From a virus, in the IMG/VR virus record IMGVR_UViG_3300028557_000076, positions 1-41,808 of that record: a DNA stretch of 41,808 nt, one strand, 5' to 3'. Positions 8,267 to 16,567 of the stretch are shown here, piece by piece. Every line of letters starts with the position of its first letter. The stretch's first letter is position 1. The notes under the pieces are model-generated. The model was given only the letters and a program-made list of their open reading frames with translations. It ran no database searches and was not told the origin of the DNA. The translations under genes and the position numbers were made by a program.

Positions 8267-8872
8267 ATGAAGCAAATTGGGGGAGAAGTTCCTACAAATG
8301 GAGCAAAAGAATCTATCGAATTCTCTTGCCCCTACCAAGTTAGTGTGAAGTTAAAAGGTACTTCTGATCTTCTATTTCACAGATGGAATGTTGAGGGAAT
8401 CGAAGAAAAAAGTAAAGCTGCCAAGGGATCAAAAGCTAAGAAATCAGACGACATTGAAACTTATATTTATCGAAATAACGAAGGATATCTTTGTCTTCCT
8501 GGTGAATATTTAAGGCAAGCCATCATTCATGCTGCAAAATATAAACAAGACCCGCGTTCTCCTAGAAAATCTGCTATGGATCTATATAAAGCTGCTATAG
8601 TGGTTTTGAATCCTCTTTCTTCTCTTGGAGTCAAAAATTGGGATTATATAGATAAACGCAGAGTAGTTATTCAAAAAAGTGGAATAACTCGTTCTAGACC
8701 TGCTATGAATGTAGGGTGGGAATGCGAATTTGATCTTCAGGTTTTATTGCCTGAATACATTTCTGAATCTGAATTAAATGATGTTATTTCTATGGCAGGA
8801 AAATTAGTTGGTTTAGCTGATTTTCGACCTACATATGGAAGATTTCAAATAGTGAATTTTAAAAAGTTTTAA
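8267..8872 (+). CDS. RAMP/Cas7-like protein flanked by pentamer arrays
   Basis: 201 residues from the ATG at 8267, preceded by AAGGAG; in-frame sequence before this lies in the array. Seen in the sequence: an opening beta strand (CPYQVSVKLKGTSDLLFHRW), a Lys-rich loop, then LCLPGEYLRQAIIHAAKY, which resembles the 'lPGSSLKGalR' helix of RAMP/Cas7 proteins. A central segment (DKRRVVIQKSGITRSRPAMN) precedes a strand pair (WECEFDLQVLLPE). The C-terminus VGLADFRPTYGRFQIVNFK resembles the RAMP glycine-rich loop. Inference: a single-domain RRM-fold RNA-binding protein. It stands alone on the plus strand inside the minus-strand late operon, between ejection and tail genes. Its own promoter and two flanking arrays suggest a self-contained unit. 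Target and role are unknown. Confidence 0.65.
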   Translation: MKQIGGEVPTNGAKESIEFSCPYQVSVKLKGTSDLLFHRWNVEGIEEKSKAAKGSKAKKSDDIETYIYRNNEGYLCLPGEYLRQAIIHAAKYKQDPRSPRKSAMDLYKAAIVVLNPLSSLGVKNWDYIDKRRVVIQKSGITRSRPAMNVGWECEFDLQVLLPEYISESELNDVISMAGKLVGLADFRPTYGRFQIVNFKKF

Positions 8873-8879
8873 TTTTTTG

Positions 8880-8974
8880 TGTGGCCCGGTTAGCTACGGC
8901 ATAGTCCGGTTAGGTGTTGTTGATTGTGTTCCGGTGTGGTGAGGTTCGGCGTGCCTAGGTGGTCTATTGCATGG
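8880..8974 (+). repeat. Downstream pentamer array (consensus YNNGG), 19 units
   Basis: Starting 7 nt after the stop codon of the RAMP-like gene, 19 five-base units run without a slip: tgtGG, cccGG, ttaGC, tacGG, catAG, tccGG, ttaGG, tgtTG, ttgAT, tgtGT, tccGG, tgtGG, tgaGG, ttcGG, cgtGC, ctaGG, tggTC, tatTG, catGG. Eleven of 19 end in GG in phase, and all 19 start with a pyrimidine. Units tgtGG, tgaGG, tccGG, ttaGG and tacGG also occur in the upstream array. The tract ends at the stop codon of the convergent gene 8977-9453. Confidence 0.85.
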
Positions 8975-8976
8975 GT

Positions 8977-9453
8977 CTATGTATTTACTATCCACTCAAG
9001 GATAAGTAATCCCTTAGACATGGAGGGGGGTGATCCTCCTCCTTTTGTTATTATAACTTGAGTTGCGCTAACTTTAACATTTATTTGATTTGTTACGTTT
9101 GTCACATCCACATACGGCAAAGTTTGCCAATATGTTCCATCAAAAAAAGTTCCCCAAATTCTAGTAAAATTTGTTACAGAGTTTATGTCAGGTCCAAGAT
9201 TAAAAATTAAATTTGAATCGCTAAACTGAAAAATTTGTCTTTGCCCTTGTTGTTTTTTATTTCCTTGTAAAAACCAGGCTTCTCCATTTATTGCCGGTCT
9301 TCCTGTAGGAAATAACCCTATAGTCCGAGCGTTAACCACATTTGCTATATCTAGATAGGATTTATCAACCTCTACCTGCAATGCTTGTGGGTCTTGAGGA
9401 AATGATCTAGTGGTACGTAGATATGGAGTTTGATTAACAATATTAGAGGTCAC
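8977..9453 (-). CDS. Small tail protein
   Basis: 158 residues, beta-rich, no named family recognised. Motifs include ARTIGLFPTGRPAINGEAWF and TNFTRIWGTFFDGTYWQTLP, typical of short phage tail or fibre-base proteins. The start overlaps the stop of the large tail hub gene by 4 nt (9450-9453), so the two are translationally coupled and probably act in the same structure. Its 3' end abuts the pentamer array. Confidence 0.6.
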   Translation of the reverse strand: MTSNIVNQTPYLRTTRSFPQDPQALQVEVDKSYLDIANVVNARTIGLFPTGRPAINGEAWFLQGNKKQQGQRQIFQFSDSNLIFNLGPDINSVTNFTRIWGTFFDGTYWQTLPYVDVTNVTNQINVKVSATQVIITKGGGSPPSMSKGLLILEWIVNT

Positions 9454-12400
9454 GCAAGCACCATGCTTGGTTGGACATCAATAATCATAGAATGCAACTC
9501 AATTTCAGCAAATTGATTTTGCGGGCCCACAACTTGTAGACTTCCACCGCTCGAATAAGCGGTAAACGCTGTGCTATCCACCCCTAGAGTTATTGTGGTT
9601 CCACTTCTTGCTATTACATTATATGTATTACCATTTAACTGTGTCATACCTACAACACCTGTAATTCTTACTAGCTGTCCTACTGATACTTGATTAGTAC
9701 AGGTTAGGACACATGGCGATGCTTGCGTTGCTGCTGTGATGGTAAAAACATTACCTGATGCAGTAAGCGATCTCATCTGTGTGTCAGACATAGTAAAACC
9801 AAATTGTATAGTATCACCAAGAAGAGAAGTATTTATGCGGTGCCATATCTGATCTTGATCAGATGCTGTAACCATTTGCAGGTTGGTGTTAGCGGCAGTT
9901 GCTATACTTGTTAACCCTAAATTTGTGCTTTCTGGGCATGTATATAACACTGTGCTGTAAATCAAACTGTTATTTACTGAGTTGACTTCAGGAACTACAG
10001 GACCTTGGTTGTATGCTGATACACCTTGACCTACTGAATTTTGGCTTAGATAGATTAAAAGAGTGATCTCAGAAGTAGGTGTGTAAGAAAGTAAATACAT
10101 TTGCGGGCCAATTCTTGTCTTACGGGCCATTTCCCAAGATACCGGGAATTGTTTAGTCTGTATCAATGGAACATACATTCTCTTGATTACACCACCCCCA
10201 GAATATGTGCCTGATGCAATAGGAGGATTTAAAGTAAAAGTACTGTCCGATGGCGATGTTGCTACAGAAAAGATTTTATTGTTTACCTGGTAGCCAATTG
10301 TACCTATACATCCACTGATAATTATGTAGTCTCCTACATTTAAGCAGTGATCTGGAGAAGTTACGGTATTTCCAGAAAATGACTGAATATATAACGAATT
10401 TCCTTCAGCTGTACCATCGTTTCTTAAAAGAACAAATCCTTGCTGATTTCCTGCCATTACTTGAGGTTGTAGAAGAGTAGATGTGCCAGCATTCCATGGT
10501 TCATTCCATTGATCCCATGTAGGATATGTGTCACCTATTGTTGCCCATGTATTTCCTGTAACTTTTCTAAACTGTCCATAGGTTGTGTAGCACTCGTTAA
10601 ATATAGCCCAGGAATTGTCTCTGTAGTTGTATTGCAAGGTTTGATTGGGAAATTTATACCTTATTTCATTGTCTGGATAGGTGAAGTAAATCCATTCGCT
10701 AATAAAATCTCTTTGCGCTGTGACTCTTTGCGCTCCGTTATTTGTATTTCTAAATTGAAAGATTTGATCAGGTATTTCTAAGTCAATTCTTTGTGCTGAG
10801 ACTTGACTTGTTATAACAATTCCATGCTCTCCAGTGCTGAGTGCCCCTCTATCTAAATTCACCCCTGAAAAAGTGCTTCCTGAACCCAGTTCAGAGTTAA
10901 TTGTAAAGAAATTAAAAGGAACAAGATCATTTCCAGTATAGACAAAGCGTGCCTGCTGCTTACTAAAACCCATTATTAGAACGTCTTCATTAGAGGACAC
11001 AGTAAGAATAGGATTGAATGTACCAGCTGTAATAAATCCACCAAACCCCGCTGTATCTTCAAAATAAGCTGAAGGGGTAGCAGTTTGATTGGTTGGAACT
11101 AGTAATGGAACAAAACCTGGCGGTGATAATGGTGGGTTGGTTGGCGTGTCAACTGTTGCAGATGGAGCATTCGTGTATGAACATGTATAATAGGGAGTTC
11201 CATTCTGACTGTAAATGACTGTATCCTGCAAATACTTCTGACTATTTGCAGAGGAAGTTTGTACAACAGGTCCTATGAAGAGTAATCTGTCCTTAAATGG
11301 AACGATCATTCTTGCACCAACAAGGTAGTACTGATCTGCTGGAAGATCCGCTATTGAATAGTCTAATTGTGATAAAGGGGGCGCAAAGTTTACCCAGCCA
11401 TTAGGTTGGTTAAGTGTAGGAGTTGTAGCATTACCATTCGTAGGATCACCATCATACCATCTTAAACAGTCTTTAGTAACATCTGAGCGATTAGTTAGGT
11501 ATTGGGCTATTCCTGAAGAAATTGCTCCTCCACCTGCTATTGTAGCATTAGGAAAAGTTACATCTACTGTATTTGCTGCTTGCGGATCTGTACTAGTTAC
11601 GTATCCTGTTTGAAAATTTATGCCTTGAACTACTGCTATTGGCACTTCATTAATAAATAAAAAATCACCTTGTTTTAGTCCATGTGAAGCAATAGTTAAA
11701 GTTACGTTTGTCGTAGAATTTACGACTATGTTTGTAATTGCTTTATACTGCATCCCTATATTTTGGACACGAAAAGGGATGTTTATTCCATTAGTAGCCC
11801 ATAAAGCACCTTGATAATTGACTGTCCAAAATTGTTGGTAGTCTTCTCCATTCCATGACGTTGGTGTCCATGTAGTCTTTGCTGAGTAACCAGCATACGT
11901 TGCATCAGCAGGGTTTTTATAAAAGCTTATGTCGTAGATGCTATATGGAGAAGTAGGGACGATATTATAAGAGTACGTAGTGTCAAAACCTATATTTCCT
12001 GGAAACTGCGATCCATCTGCTTCTAATCCAGCTCCTGGTGGAGAAGAAAGAGGGTCGGTAGTTAAAACAAGATCTTCTAGACCCATCACTGGAAGGTCAG
12101 GATAATAATTAAAGGTTGCGTTTATGCTATTTCCTGCTCCAGCTGTTATTGTGATAGCTCCTGTAGCATAATTTATTGTCCCAGTTCCTCCTAATGATCC
12201 TGTTAAAACTCCATTTGAAGAAGGATCTGTGTAAGCTTGGGCCACAGTAACGTTATTTATTGTTACTGTTCCCGGAACTATATTTCCATTTGACTGCAGA
12301 CTAAATCCTGTAAGAATGTTTGCAGCACCTGATGATAAAGCAATAGTCGAGGTAGACGAATAGGAAGCTAAAGTGGAATTAAAATATCTTCTTAAACGAT

Positions 12401-12557
12401 TAAGAAGCGATGTTCCTCGTTTTCTTTTTACCCTACCTCTCCACTGGTATGCATTCAATAAAGTAGGAAAAGAATCATTGTCGATGTTGAAAGCAGTTCT
12501 ATCGTTTTTTAAACCCTTTCCTATCCCTCCATTACCTACAACGATCTTTTCTCCCAT
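9450..12557 (-). CDS. Large tail hub / DNA-stabilisation-like protein
   Basis: 1,035 residues, about twice P22 gp10. The N-terminus (NGGIGKGLKNDRTAFNIDND) and the middle (PLSQLDYSIADLPADQYYLV; RMIVPFKDRLLFIGPVV; VLIMGFSKQQARFVYTGNDL) have the look of P22-gp10/T7-gp12-type tail hub or nozzle proteins. Three beta insertions resemble E1-FCCH-type domains (HGLKQGDFLFINE; CLNVGDYIIISGCIGTIGYQ; VSVGQLVRITGVVGMTQLNG). It follows 12558-13163 immediately (TAA-ATG) in the tail operon. Role as the tail hub that plugs the portal channel is inferred from size, order and motifs. Confidence 0.65.
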   Translation of the reverse strand: MGEKIVVGNGGIGKGLKNDRTAFNIDNDSFPTLLNAYQWRGRVKRKRGTSLLNRLRRYFNSTLASYSSTSTIALSSGAANILTGFSLQSNGNIVPGTVTINNVTVAQAYTDPSSNGVLTGSLGGTGTINYATGAITITAGAGNSINATFNYYPDLPVMGLEDLVLTTDPLSSPPGAGLEADGSQFPGNIGFDTTYSYNIVPTSPYSIYDISFYKNPADATYAGYSAKTTWTPTSWNGEDYQQFWTVNYQGALWATNGINIPFRVQNIGMQYKAITNIVVNSTTNVTLTIASHGLKQGDFLFINEVPIAVVQGINFQTGYVTSTDPQAANTVDVTFPNATIAGGGAISSGIAQYLTNRSDVTKDCLRWYDGDPTNGNATTPTLNQPNGWVNFAPPLSQLDYSIADLPADQYYLVGARMIVPFKDRLLFIGPVVQTSSANSQKYLQDTVIYSQNGTPYYTCSYTNAPSATVDTPTNPPLSPPGFVPLLVPTNQTATPSAYFEDTAGFGGFITAGTFNPILTVSSNEDVLIMGFSKQQARFVYTGNDLVPFNFFTINSELGSGSTFSGVNLDRGALSTGEHGIVITSQVSAQRIDLEIPDQIFQFRNTNNGAQRVTAQRDFISEWIYFTYPDNEIRYKFPNQTLQYNYRDNSWAIFNECYTTYGQFRKVTGNTWATIGDTYPTWDQWNEPWNAGTSTLLQPQVMAGNQQGFVLLRNDGTAEGNSLYIQSFSGNTVTSPDHCLNVGDYIIISGCIGTIGYQVNNKIFSVATSPSDSTFTLNPPIASGTYSGGGVIKRMYVPLIQTKQFPVSWEMARKTRIGPQMYLLSYTPTSEITLLIYLSQNSVGQGVSAYNQGPVVPEVNSVNNSLIYSTVLYTCPESTNLGLTSIATAANTNLQMVTASDQDQIWHRINTSLLGDTIQFGFTMSDTQMRSLTASGNVFTITAATQASPCVLTCTNQVSVGQLVRITGVVGMTQLNGNTYNVIARSGTTITLGVDSTAFTAYSSGGSLQVVGPQNQFAEIELHSMIIDVQPSMVLA

Positions 12558-13163
12558 TTATATACCTATAGCGATATAAAATGCCGAAACACTTCCTGTT
12601 GAAGCTACTAACCTTATTGTGCTTGCCGTTCCTACTGCTCCTATAATAGTTCCTGCTGAGCCTGAAGTCCATTGACTAGCGACAACGCCAAAACAAGCGC
12701 TTGGGAAAGGTGTTGCTGGGGAAGTTGCTAAGTTTATTGTAATTCCTGCCGTTGTAACAGTTGGAACAAAACCAAATTTTATAATAAGTCCTCCAAATAA
12801 CATCACACTTCCATATGGGCTAGGAGCATCTGAAGAACTTGCATATTTTATATAATATTGGAGTTGACTCTGTGCTGCAGTTCCGGAAAATGCAAACAGT
12901 TGAGAAAGTCCATTAGGTAAATTATTTCCGTTACCATCTTGGTTATTGGAAAATAAAGTTAGTAAAGAAGCAGGCAAGGAAGGCACGTTATTGCTATTAA
13001 ACGTTACTTGGTTATGTCTTCCCCCTCCAGATGCATTAAATGTTACATGATCCACACCTAAAATACTGTTTATAGATGATGTGTTTGTAAGCATGTCAGA
13101 TTGATCAACACTTGGATTATTATTAGCCGCGGGAACCCCAGTATTATAACTAAATGTGCTCAT
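12558..13163 (-). CDS. Tail protein with gp53-like beta tip
   Basis: 201 residues. The N-terminal half is Asn/Ser-rich. The C-terminal half (GGLIIKFGFVPTV; PFPSACFGVVASQW; SVSAFYIAIGI) follows the pattern of the gp53-like receptor-binding beta domain found at the ends of phage fibres. The start overlaps the upstream stop by 4 nt (ATGA at 13160-13163). Likely a tail spike or fibre component attached to the hub. Confidence 0.6.
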   Translation of the reverse strand: MSTFSYNTGVPAANNNPSVDQSDMLTNTSSINSILGVDHVTFNASGGGRHNQVTFNSNNVPSLPASLLTLFSNNQDGNGNNLPNGLSQLFAFSGTAAQSQLQYYIKYASSSDAPSPYGSVMLFGGLIIKFGFVPTVTTAGITINLATSPATPFPSACFGVVASQWTSGSAGTIIGAVGTASTIRLVASTGSVSAFYIAIGI

Positions 13164-14347
13164 ATTGCTCCGTATCCTGAGTTACCGCCCATACCAAATT
13201 GGTTAGAGCCTTGTGAATATATGGTCTGCGTTCTTGTAGAAGTAAATTGTCTTTGGCTTCTCTTCCATACCAACGTCTCTTGCTCTCTAAATAATGGCTC
13301 ATAAAATTGAAACTGCTCTATGTCGCCAGTGTCTGAAAGGATCTTACGGGCTGCTCCTCTCGCTATATATTCTGCCATATATCCAAATTGAAGAGCTGCG
13401 CTAGTTGTGAGATACGCTGCTGGTGTGAGGTAAGCATCAATTTCAACAAGGTACTGCATGGCTGGAATACTTCGAAGAGTAAGAGTATTATTATAATATA
13501 GGATAGCACGAGGTAAACCCGGATTGTAATACCACGCTTGTACATTGATATTTTGTCCTGATGGAATTGCGACTGGAAAAGTTACTTTAATCACACCGGT
13601 TTGGTAGTTGATGGTGTTGGAAGTTGTGCTGTAGCCTCCAGAAAGTCCTGCATTTCCAAGGGGTGCTTTACCTGGACTCATAAGAAGACCATAGTTCACA
13701 TTACTACTTAAAAATTGCCCTGAATCTGCTACAACCACATTAGCACCTGTTGCATCAGTAGATGTAATCCATACAGATGGGAATGTATTAGCCACAGGTA
13801 TTGTAGTGATAAATGTAGATGTAACAGGAGGATCAACATTTGCTCCAGTGGCTATAACTCCAGAAATATCAACATGCCCTCTGAGTATAGTACTCGGCTG
13901 CTGATTAACTGTTGTTGTAGTGTTTGTAGAGAAAGGGATGTTGATCGTATATGGACCAACTGTATTATCTCCTACAACATTACCTATTACTGGTTGAATG
14001 TATGTAGACCATGCAGGATTAAATACCTCTTTCTGAGTAGTAAAATACACCGGTACACCACCTATGCGGGCATTACCTGTGAATCCTTGGTATACTGGAT
14101 AGTAAGAAATAGATTGGTTTCCTTGCTCTGTCTGCAAAGAATACAGGGGCATATTGTATTGATCTACCCCTGGCTGCGTCTGAAACTGATAGGTGGTCTT
14201 GTAGTCAAATAACTGTACGCGTGCGTCCATGTCCGAGATAACGAATCTATTGATGTAGTCTAAGATAAGATTATCCGTAATGGATGAGTTAGAAGGAGAT
14301 TTTATGATCCTTCGTACGTATGTTACTACATCGGTAAGTAAATTCAC
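13160..14347 (-). CDS. Head-tail connector / tail tube-like protein
   Basis: 395 residues, GTG start at 14347 with AAGGTGG six bases upstream. The N-terminus (TDVVTYVRRIIKS, then ILDYINRFVISDMDARVQLF) is a helical segment typical of adaptor or tail-tubular proteins in podoviruses. A large beta region follows. The C-terminus (EYIARGAARKILSDTGDIEQ, then YEPLFREQETLVWKRSQRQF) is again helical. This helix-beta-helix plan and its place just before the hub gene suggest the ring that joins portal to tail. Family identity is by layout, not by a clear signature. Confidence 0.55.
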   Translation of the reverse strand: MNLLTDVVTYVRRIIKSPSNSSITDNLILDYINRFVISDMDARVQLFDYKTTYQFQTQPGVDQYNMPLYSLQTEQGNQSISYYPVYQGFTGNARIGGVPVYFTTQKEVFNPAWSTYIQPVIGNVVGDNTVGPYTINIPFSTNTTTTVNQQPSTILRGHVDISGVIATGANVDPPVTSTFITTIPVANTFPSVWITSTDATGANVVVADSGQFLSSNVNYGLLMSPGKAPLGNAGLSGGYSTTSNTINYQTGVIKVTFPVAIPSGQNINVQAWYYNPGLPRAILYYNNTLTLRSIPAMQYLVEIDAYLTPAAYLTTSAALQFGYMAEYIARGAARKILSDTGDIEQFQFYEPLFREQETLVWKRSQRQFTSTRTQTIYSQGSNQFGMGGNSGYGAI

Positions 14348-14364
14348 TTACAACCACCTTAAGG

Positions 14365-14955
14365 TTAAAATCCTGTTCCACTCATAAAAATTGACTTTCT
14401 CTTATTCACTGGGTGCGCATCAAGCCTTTGCACAACTGTATCTACTGCCATTGCGCCGTAGTATTGACCGTAGCCATCACCACTTGTTAAAGTGGTCTGA
14501 TCCATCTTTAACCTATGATAGTTGCAACGTTTTATTTGTTCAGCTAAATAACGTGGTGCCCATACAGGTTTATTTGTAGGGACCTTCCAAAATTCAGCAG
14601 GAACACCAGCATATGGCTTTGTCCACGTCTCGATAGTCTCGCCGATGATTTCTTTATGTTCTGCTATTAGCTGCACATACTCTTTATCAAACTCCCATGC
14701 AGCACGGAATGTTTCATTAAATTTCTCTCTGCTTGATATGGTTTTATCAGGTTTTAGATAGATGTCTTTTGATTTAGCAATCTCATTCTGTGACATCTTA
14801 GTCTGCATCTCTGTTTCTTCTTTCGGCGCTTCATTCATGCGGTCAAGAGTCATTTTCTTAATGCTATCATCAAATGCTTCAAATTGTTTTTGTGCTTTGT
14901 CCAGCTCTTTTTCAGCTGAGGTTGTTACTTTTGGTTTTTTTTCGTTATCGCTCAT
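14365..14955 (-). CDS. Conserved-looking virion-module protein, function unknown
   Basis: 196 residues. The first 70 are acidic/basic and helical (AEKELDKAQKQFEAFDDSIK). The rest is compact with several aromatics (EFWKVPTNKPVWAPRYLAEQ; DGYGQYYGAMAVDTVVQRLD). It lies between 14964-15377 and the connector gene with short gaps, same strand. I recognise no family; a head-completion or connector-associated protein is possible. Confidence 0.5.
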   Translation of the reverse strand: MSDNEKKPKVTTSAEKELDKAQKQFEAFDDSIKKMTLDRMNEAPKEETEMQTKMSQNEIAKSKDIYLKPDKTISSREKFNETFRAAWEFDKEYVQLIAEHKEIIGETIETWTKPYAGVPAEFWKVPTNKPVWAPRYLAEQIKRCNYHRLKMDQTTLTSGDGYGQYYGAMAVDTVVQRLDAHPVNKRKSIFMSGTGF

Positions 14956-14963
14956 AGTTTCCT

Positions 14964-15377
14964 CTAGTTCGGTGAGATATTAATAAAGCTGCCAGGGATA
15001 TATGTAGTATTGTTAATTCTACCGCTGGCGTTGATTGCCCCTGTATTGACATCTCCTACAGCAAGTATTTGCGGAACTTGAGTATAAAATGTGGGGGAAG
15101 GTATGAATGCATTTGCATTCGTAGAGTTTATGGTTACTGTAACCTGTGTAGTTGTGGGTATTGCTATCACATATCCCGTCTGCTCATTAAGCTGTCTTGA
15201 ACCATAGTATTCAGGAATAAGAAGTCTAACCATTTGCCCTATCACATAATCATGAGCTGTCGATGTAGTGACTGTCGTCGTCACACCTAATGACAAAGCA
15301 GATATTTGGTATCTTCTAGGAGCATAGTATTGAGGCTCTATTGGCGGGTTTGAATATGGCGGTTTAGGTCCGGGCAT
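14964..15377 (-). CDS. Small capsid-associated beta protein, paralogue of 15463-16566
   Basis: 137 residues from MPGPKPPYSNPP at 15377, chosen because AAGGAG lies 4 bases upstream; a longer frame from 15395 lacks this. The core (LGVTTTVTTSTAHDYVIGQM, then VRLLIPEYYGSRQLNEQTGY) and the C-terminal motif PQILAVGDVNTGAINASGRI are shared with the larger protein at 15463-16566 (QMLAVGDVNTGGVVYSGGNL). Both follow the capsid gene, so a decoration or head-surface role is plausible. Confidence 0.6.
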   Translation of the reverse strand: MPGPKPPYSNPPIEPQYYAPRRYQISALSLGVTTTVTTSTAHDYVIGQMVRLLIPEYYGSRQLNEQTGYVIAIPTTTQVTVTINSTNANAFIPSPTFYTQVPQILAVGDVNTGAINASGRINNTTYIPGSFINISPN

Positions 15378-15396
15378 GCTACTCCTTAAGAACAAT

Positions 15397-15416
15397 GAGG
15401 GAGATTGCTCTCCCTC
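15397..15416 (-). terminator. Hairpin with GCAA tetraloop after 15463-16566
   Basis: Minus strand: GAGGGAGA, loop GCAA, TCTCCCTC, a perfect 8-bp stem, followed by a moderately T-rich stretch. It sits between two late genes, so it may reduce rather than stop transcription, or protect mRNA ends. Similar GCAA-loop hairpins occur at 29350 and 35777. Confidence 0.6.
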
Positions 15417-15462
15417 AAATATTAAATAGACACGAAATACTTACAATGTAATTTATTTTAAA

Positions 15463-16566
15463 TTACATGTCCGTAAGCATGGCTCTCCAATAAATCACGT
15501 TGGTATTAGCGCCAACAAGCACAGATGATGAAAGGTTAGAACCTGCACCAACACCTACTACAAATCCTTGACGTGTGTTATTCACAAACGCACCAGAAAT
15601 TGCAGGACCATTGATTGTAGATACGCCATTGACTACAGGAGATGGATAAAGATTTCCACCACTGTAAACAACACCACCTGTATTAACATCGCCAACAGCT
15701 AGCATTTGTGCTGCTGTAAGGCCCGGTACGCTAGATACAGCTATGTTTGATGTATAAGCTGTATACGACGTTGAGTTGATGTTAACTGTTACTTGTGTAG
15801 AGCTATTGACAACTGTTACATAACCATACATAGGCGAGCCAGGTATGAGTATATTAGGAAGTGAGTTGAGCTGAGTAATTCCCCACGCTGAAGGAATTCT
15901 AAACGCAACTTCTTGTCCCACTACTAAGTTATGTGGTGCAGTTGTGCTTACAACAGTTGTAGAACCAGTTGTTACAGCTGTAATGAAGGACACTTCAGGG
16001 GAGTATAGAAAAGGGTAAAGAACCTTTTTCACAAACGCACCTGTAGGTGATCCAGACAATGCAGTGTAAGCAGATTGGTTAGTATTCCATGGAATTGTAA
16101 ATGTTGTAGCACCTGTTACTGTCACAACAAAAGGAATGTCACTGATTTGTGGCATACCTGTTGTAGAAGACTGATACAGACCTTGGAAAAGCACAATGTC
16201 ACCAGAAGAATAACCATGAGCTGATGCCGTTGTAACAACAGCAGGGCTAGCTTTAGTAATGCTTGCGATTTGTATTTGTGTTCCATATTGCAGAGAGAGA
16301 CCAGCGCTAAATGTGCTGATACCATTTGCAACAACAACGTCAGACACTAGCACTGGAGTTGCGTTATACACGCCAGTTTCTAATGCATAACCTTGTCCCA
16401 TAGCAACATCCCAATATGCAGATACAACAGCGTTAGCTGAAGGTGCTGCAAGAGCTGCGCTATAGTTCCATATCTCTACAGTTGTTGGTTGAAAAGGAAG
16501 GTATACTGCCTTTTGCGCACCTGTAGATGTAAAGCTACCTTTTGCTATTCTTGAATATTCAGCCAT
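15463..16566 (-). CDS. Capsid-associated beta-repeat protein
   Basis: 367 residues from MAEYSRIAKGSF at 16566, just after the capsid stop (TAACATG) with a G-rich ribosome site. A frame extending to 16650 overlaps the capsid gene and is unlikely. Two beta modules of the type 'hG..xGdxVxF...' are visible (SPAVVTTASAHGYSSGDIVL and STTVVSTTAPHNLVVGQEVA). The C-terminal QMLAVGDVNTGG segment is shared with the next gene. A head decoration or minor capsid role is inferred from its place directly behind the major capsid gene. Confidence 0.6.
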   Translation of the reverse strand: MAEYSRIAKGSFTSTGAQKAVYLPFQPTTVEIWNYSAALAAPSANAVVSAYWDVAMGQGYALETGVYNATPVLVSDVVVANGISTFSAGLSLQYGTQIQIASITKASPAVVTTASAHGYSSGDIVLFQGLYQSSTTGMPQISDIPFVVTVTGATTFTIPWNTNQSAYTALSGSPTGAFVKKVLYPFLYSPEVSFITAVTTGSTTVVSTTAPHNLVVGQEVAFRIPSAWGITQLNSLPNILIPGSPMYGYVTVVNSSTQVTVNINSTSYTAYTSNIAVSSVPGLTAAQMLAVGDVNTGGVVYSGGNLYPSPVVNGVSTINGPAISGAFVNNTRQGFVVGVGAGSNLSSSVLVGANTNVIYWRAMLTDM

Positions 16567-16567
16567 G

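Noticed and set aside
8146-8974. Reading the G-rich tracts as a CRISPR array
   Set aside because: There are no long identical repeats or unique spacers; the period is five bases and units are degenerate.
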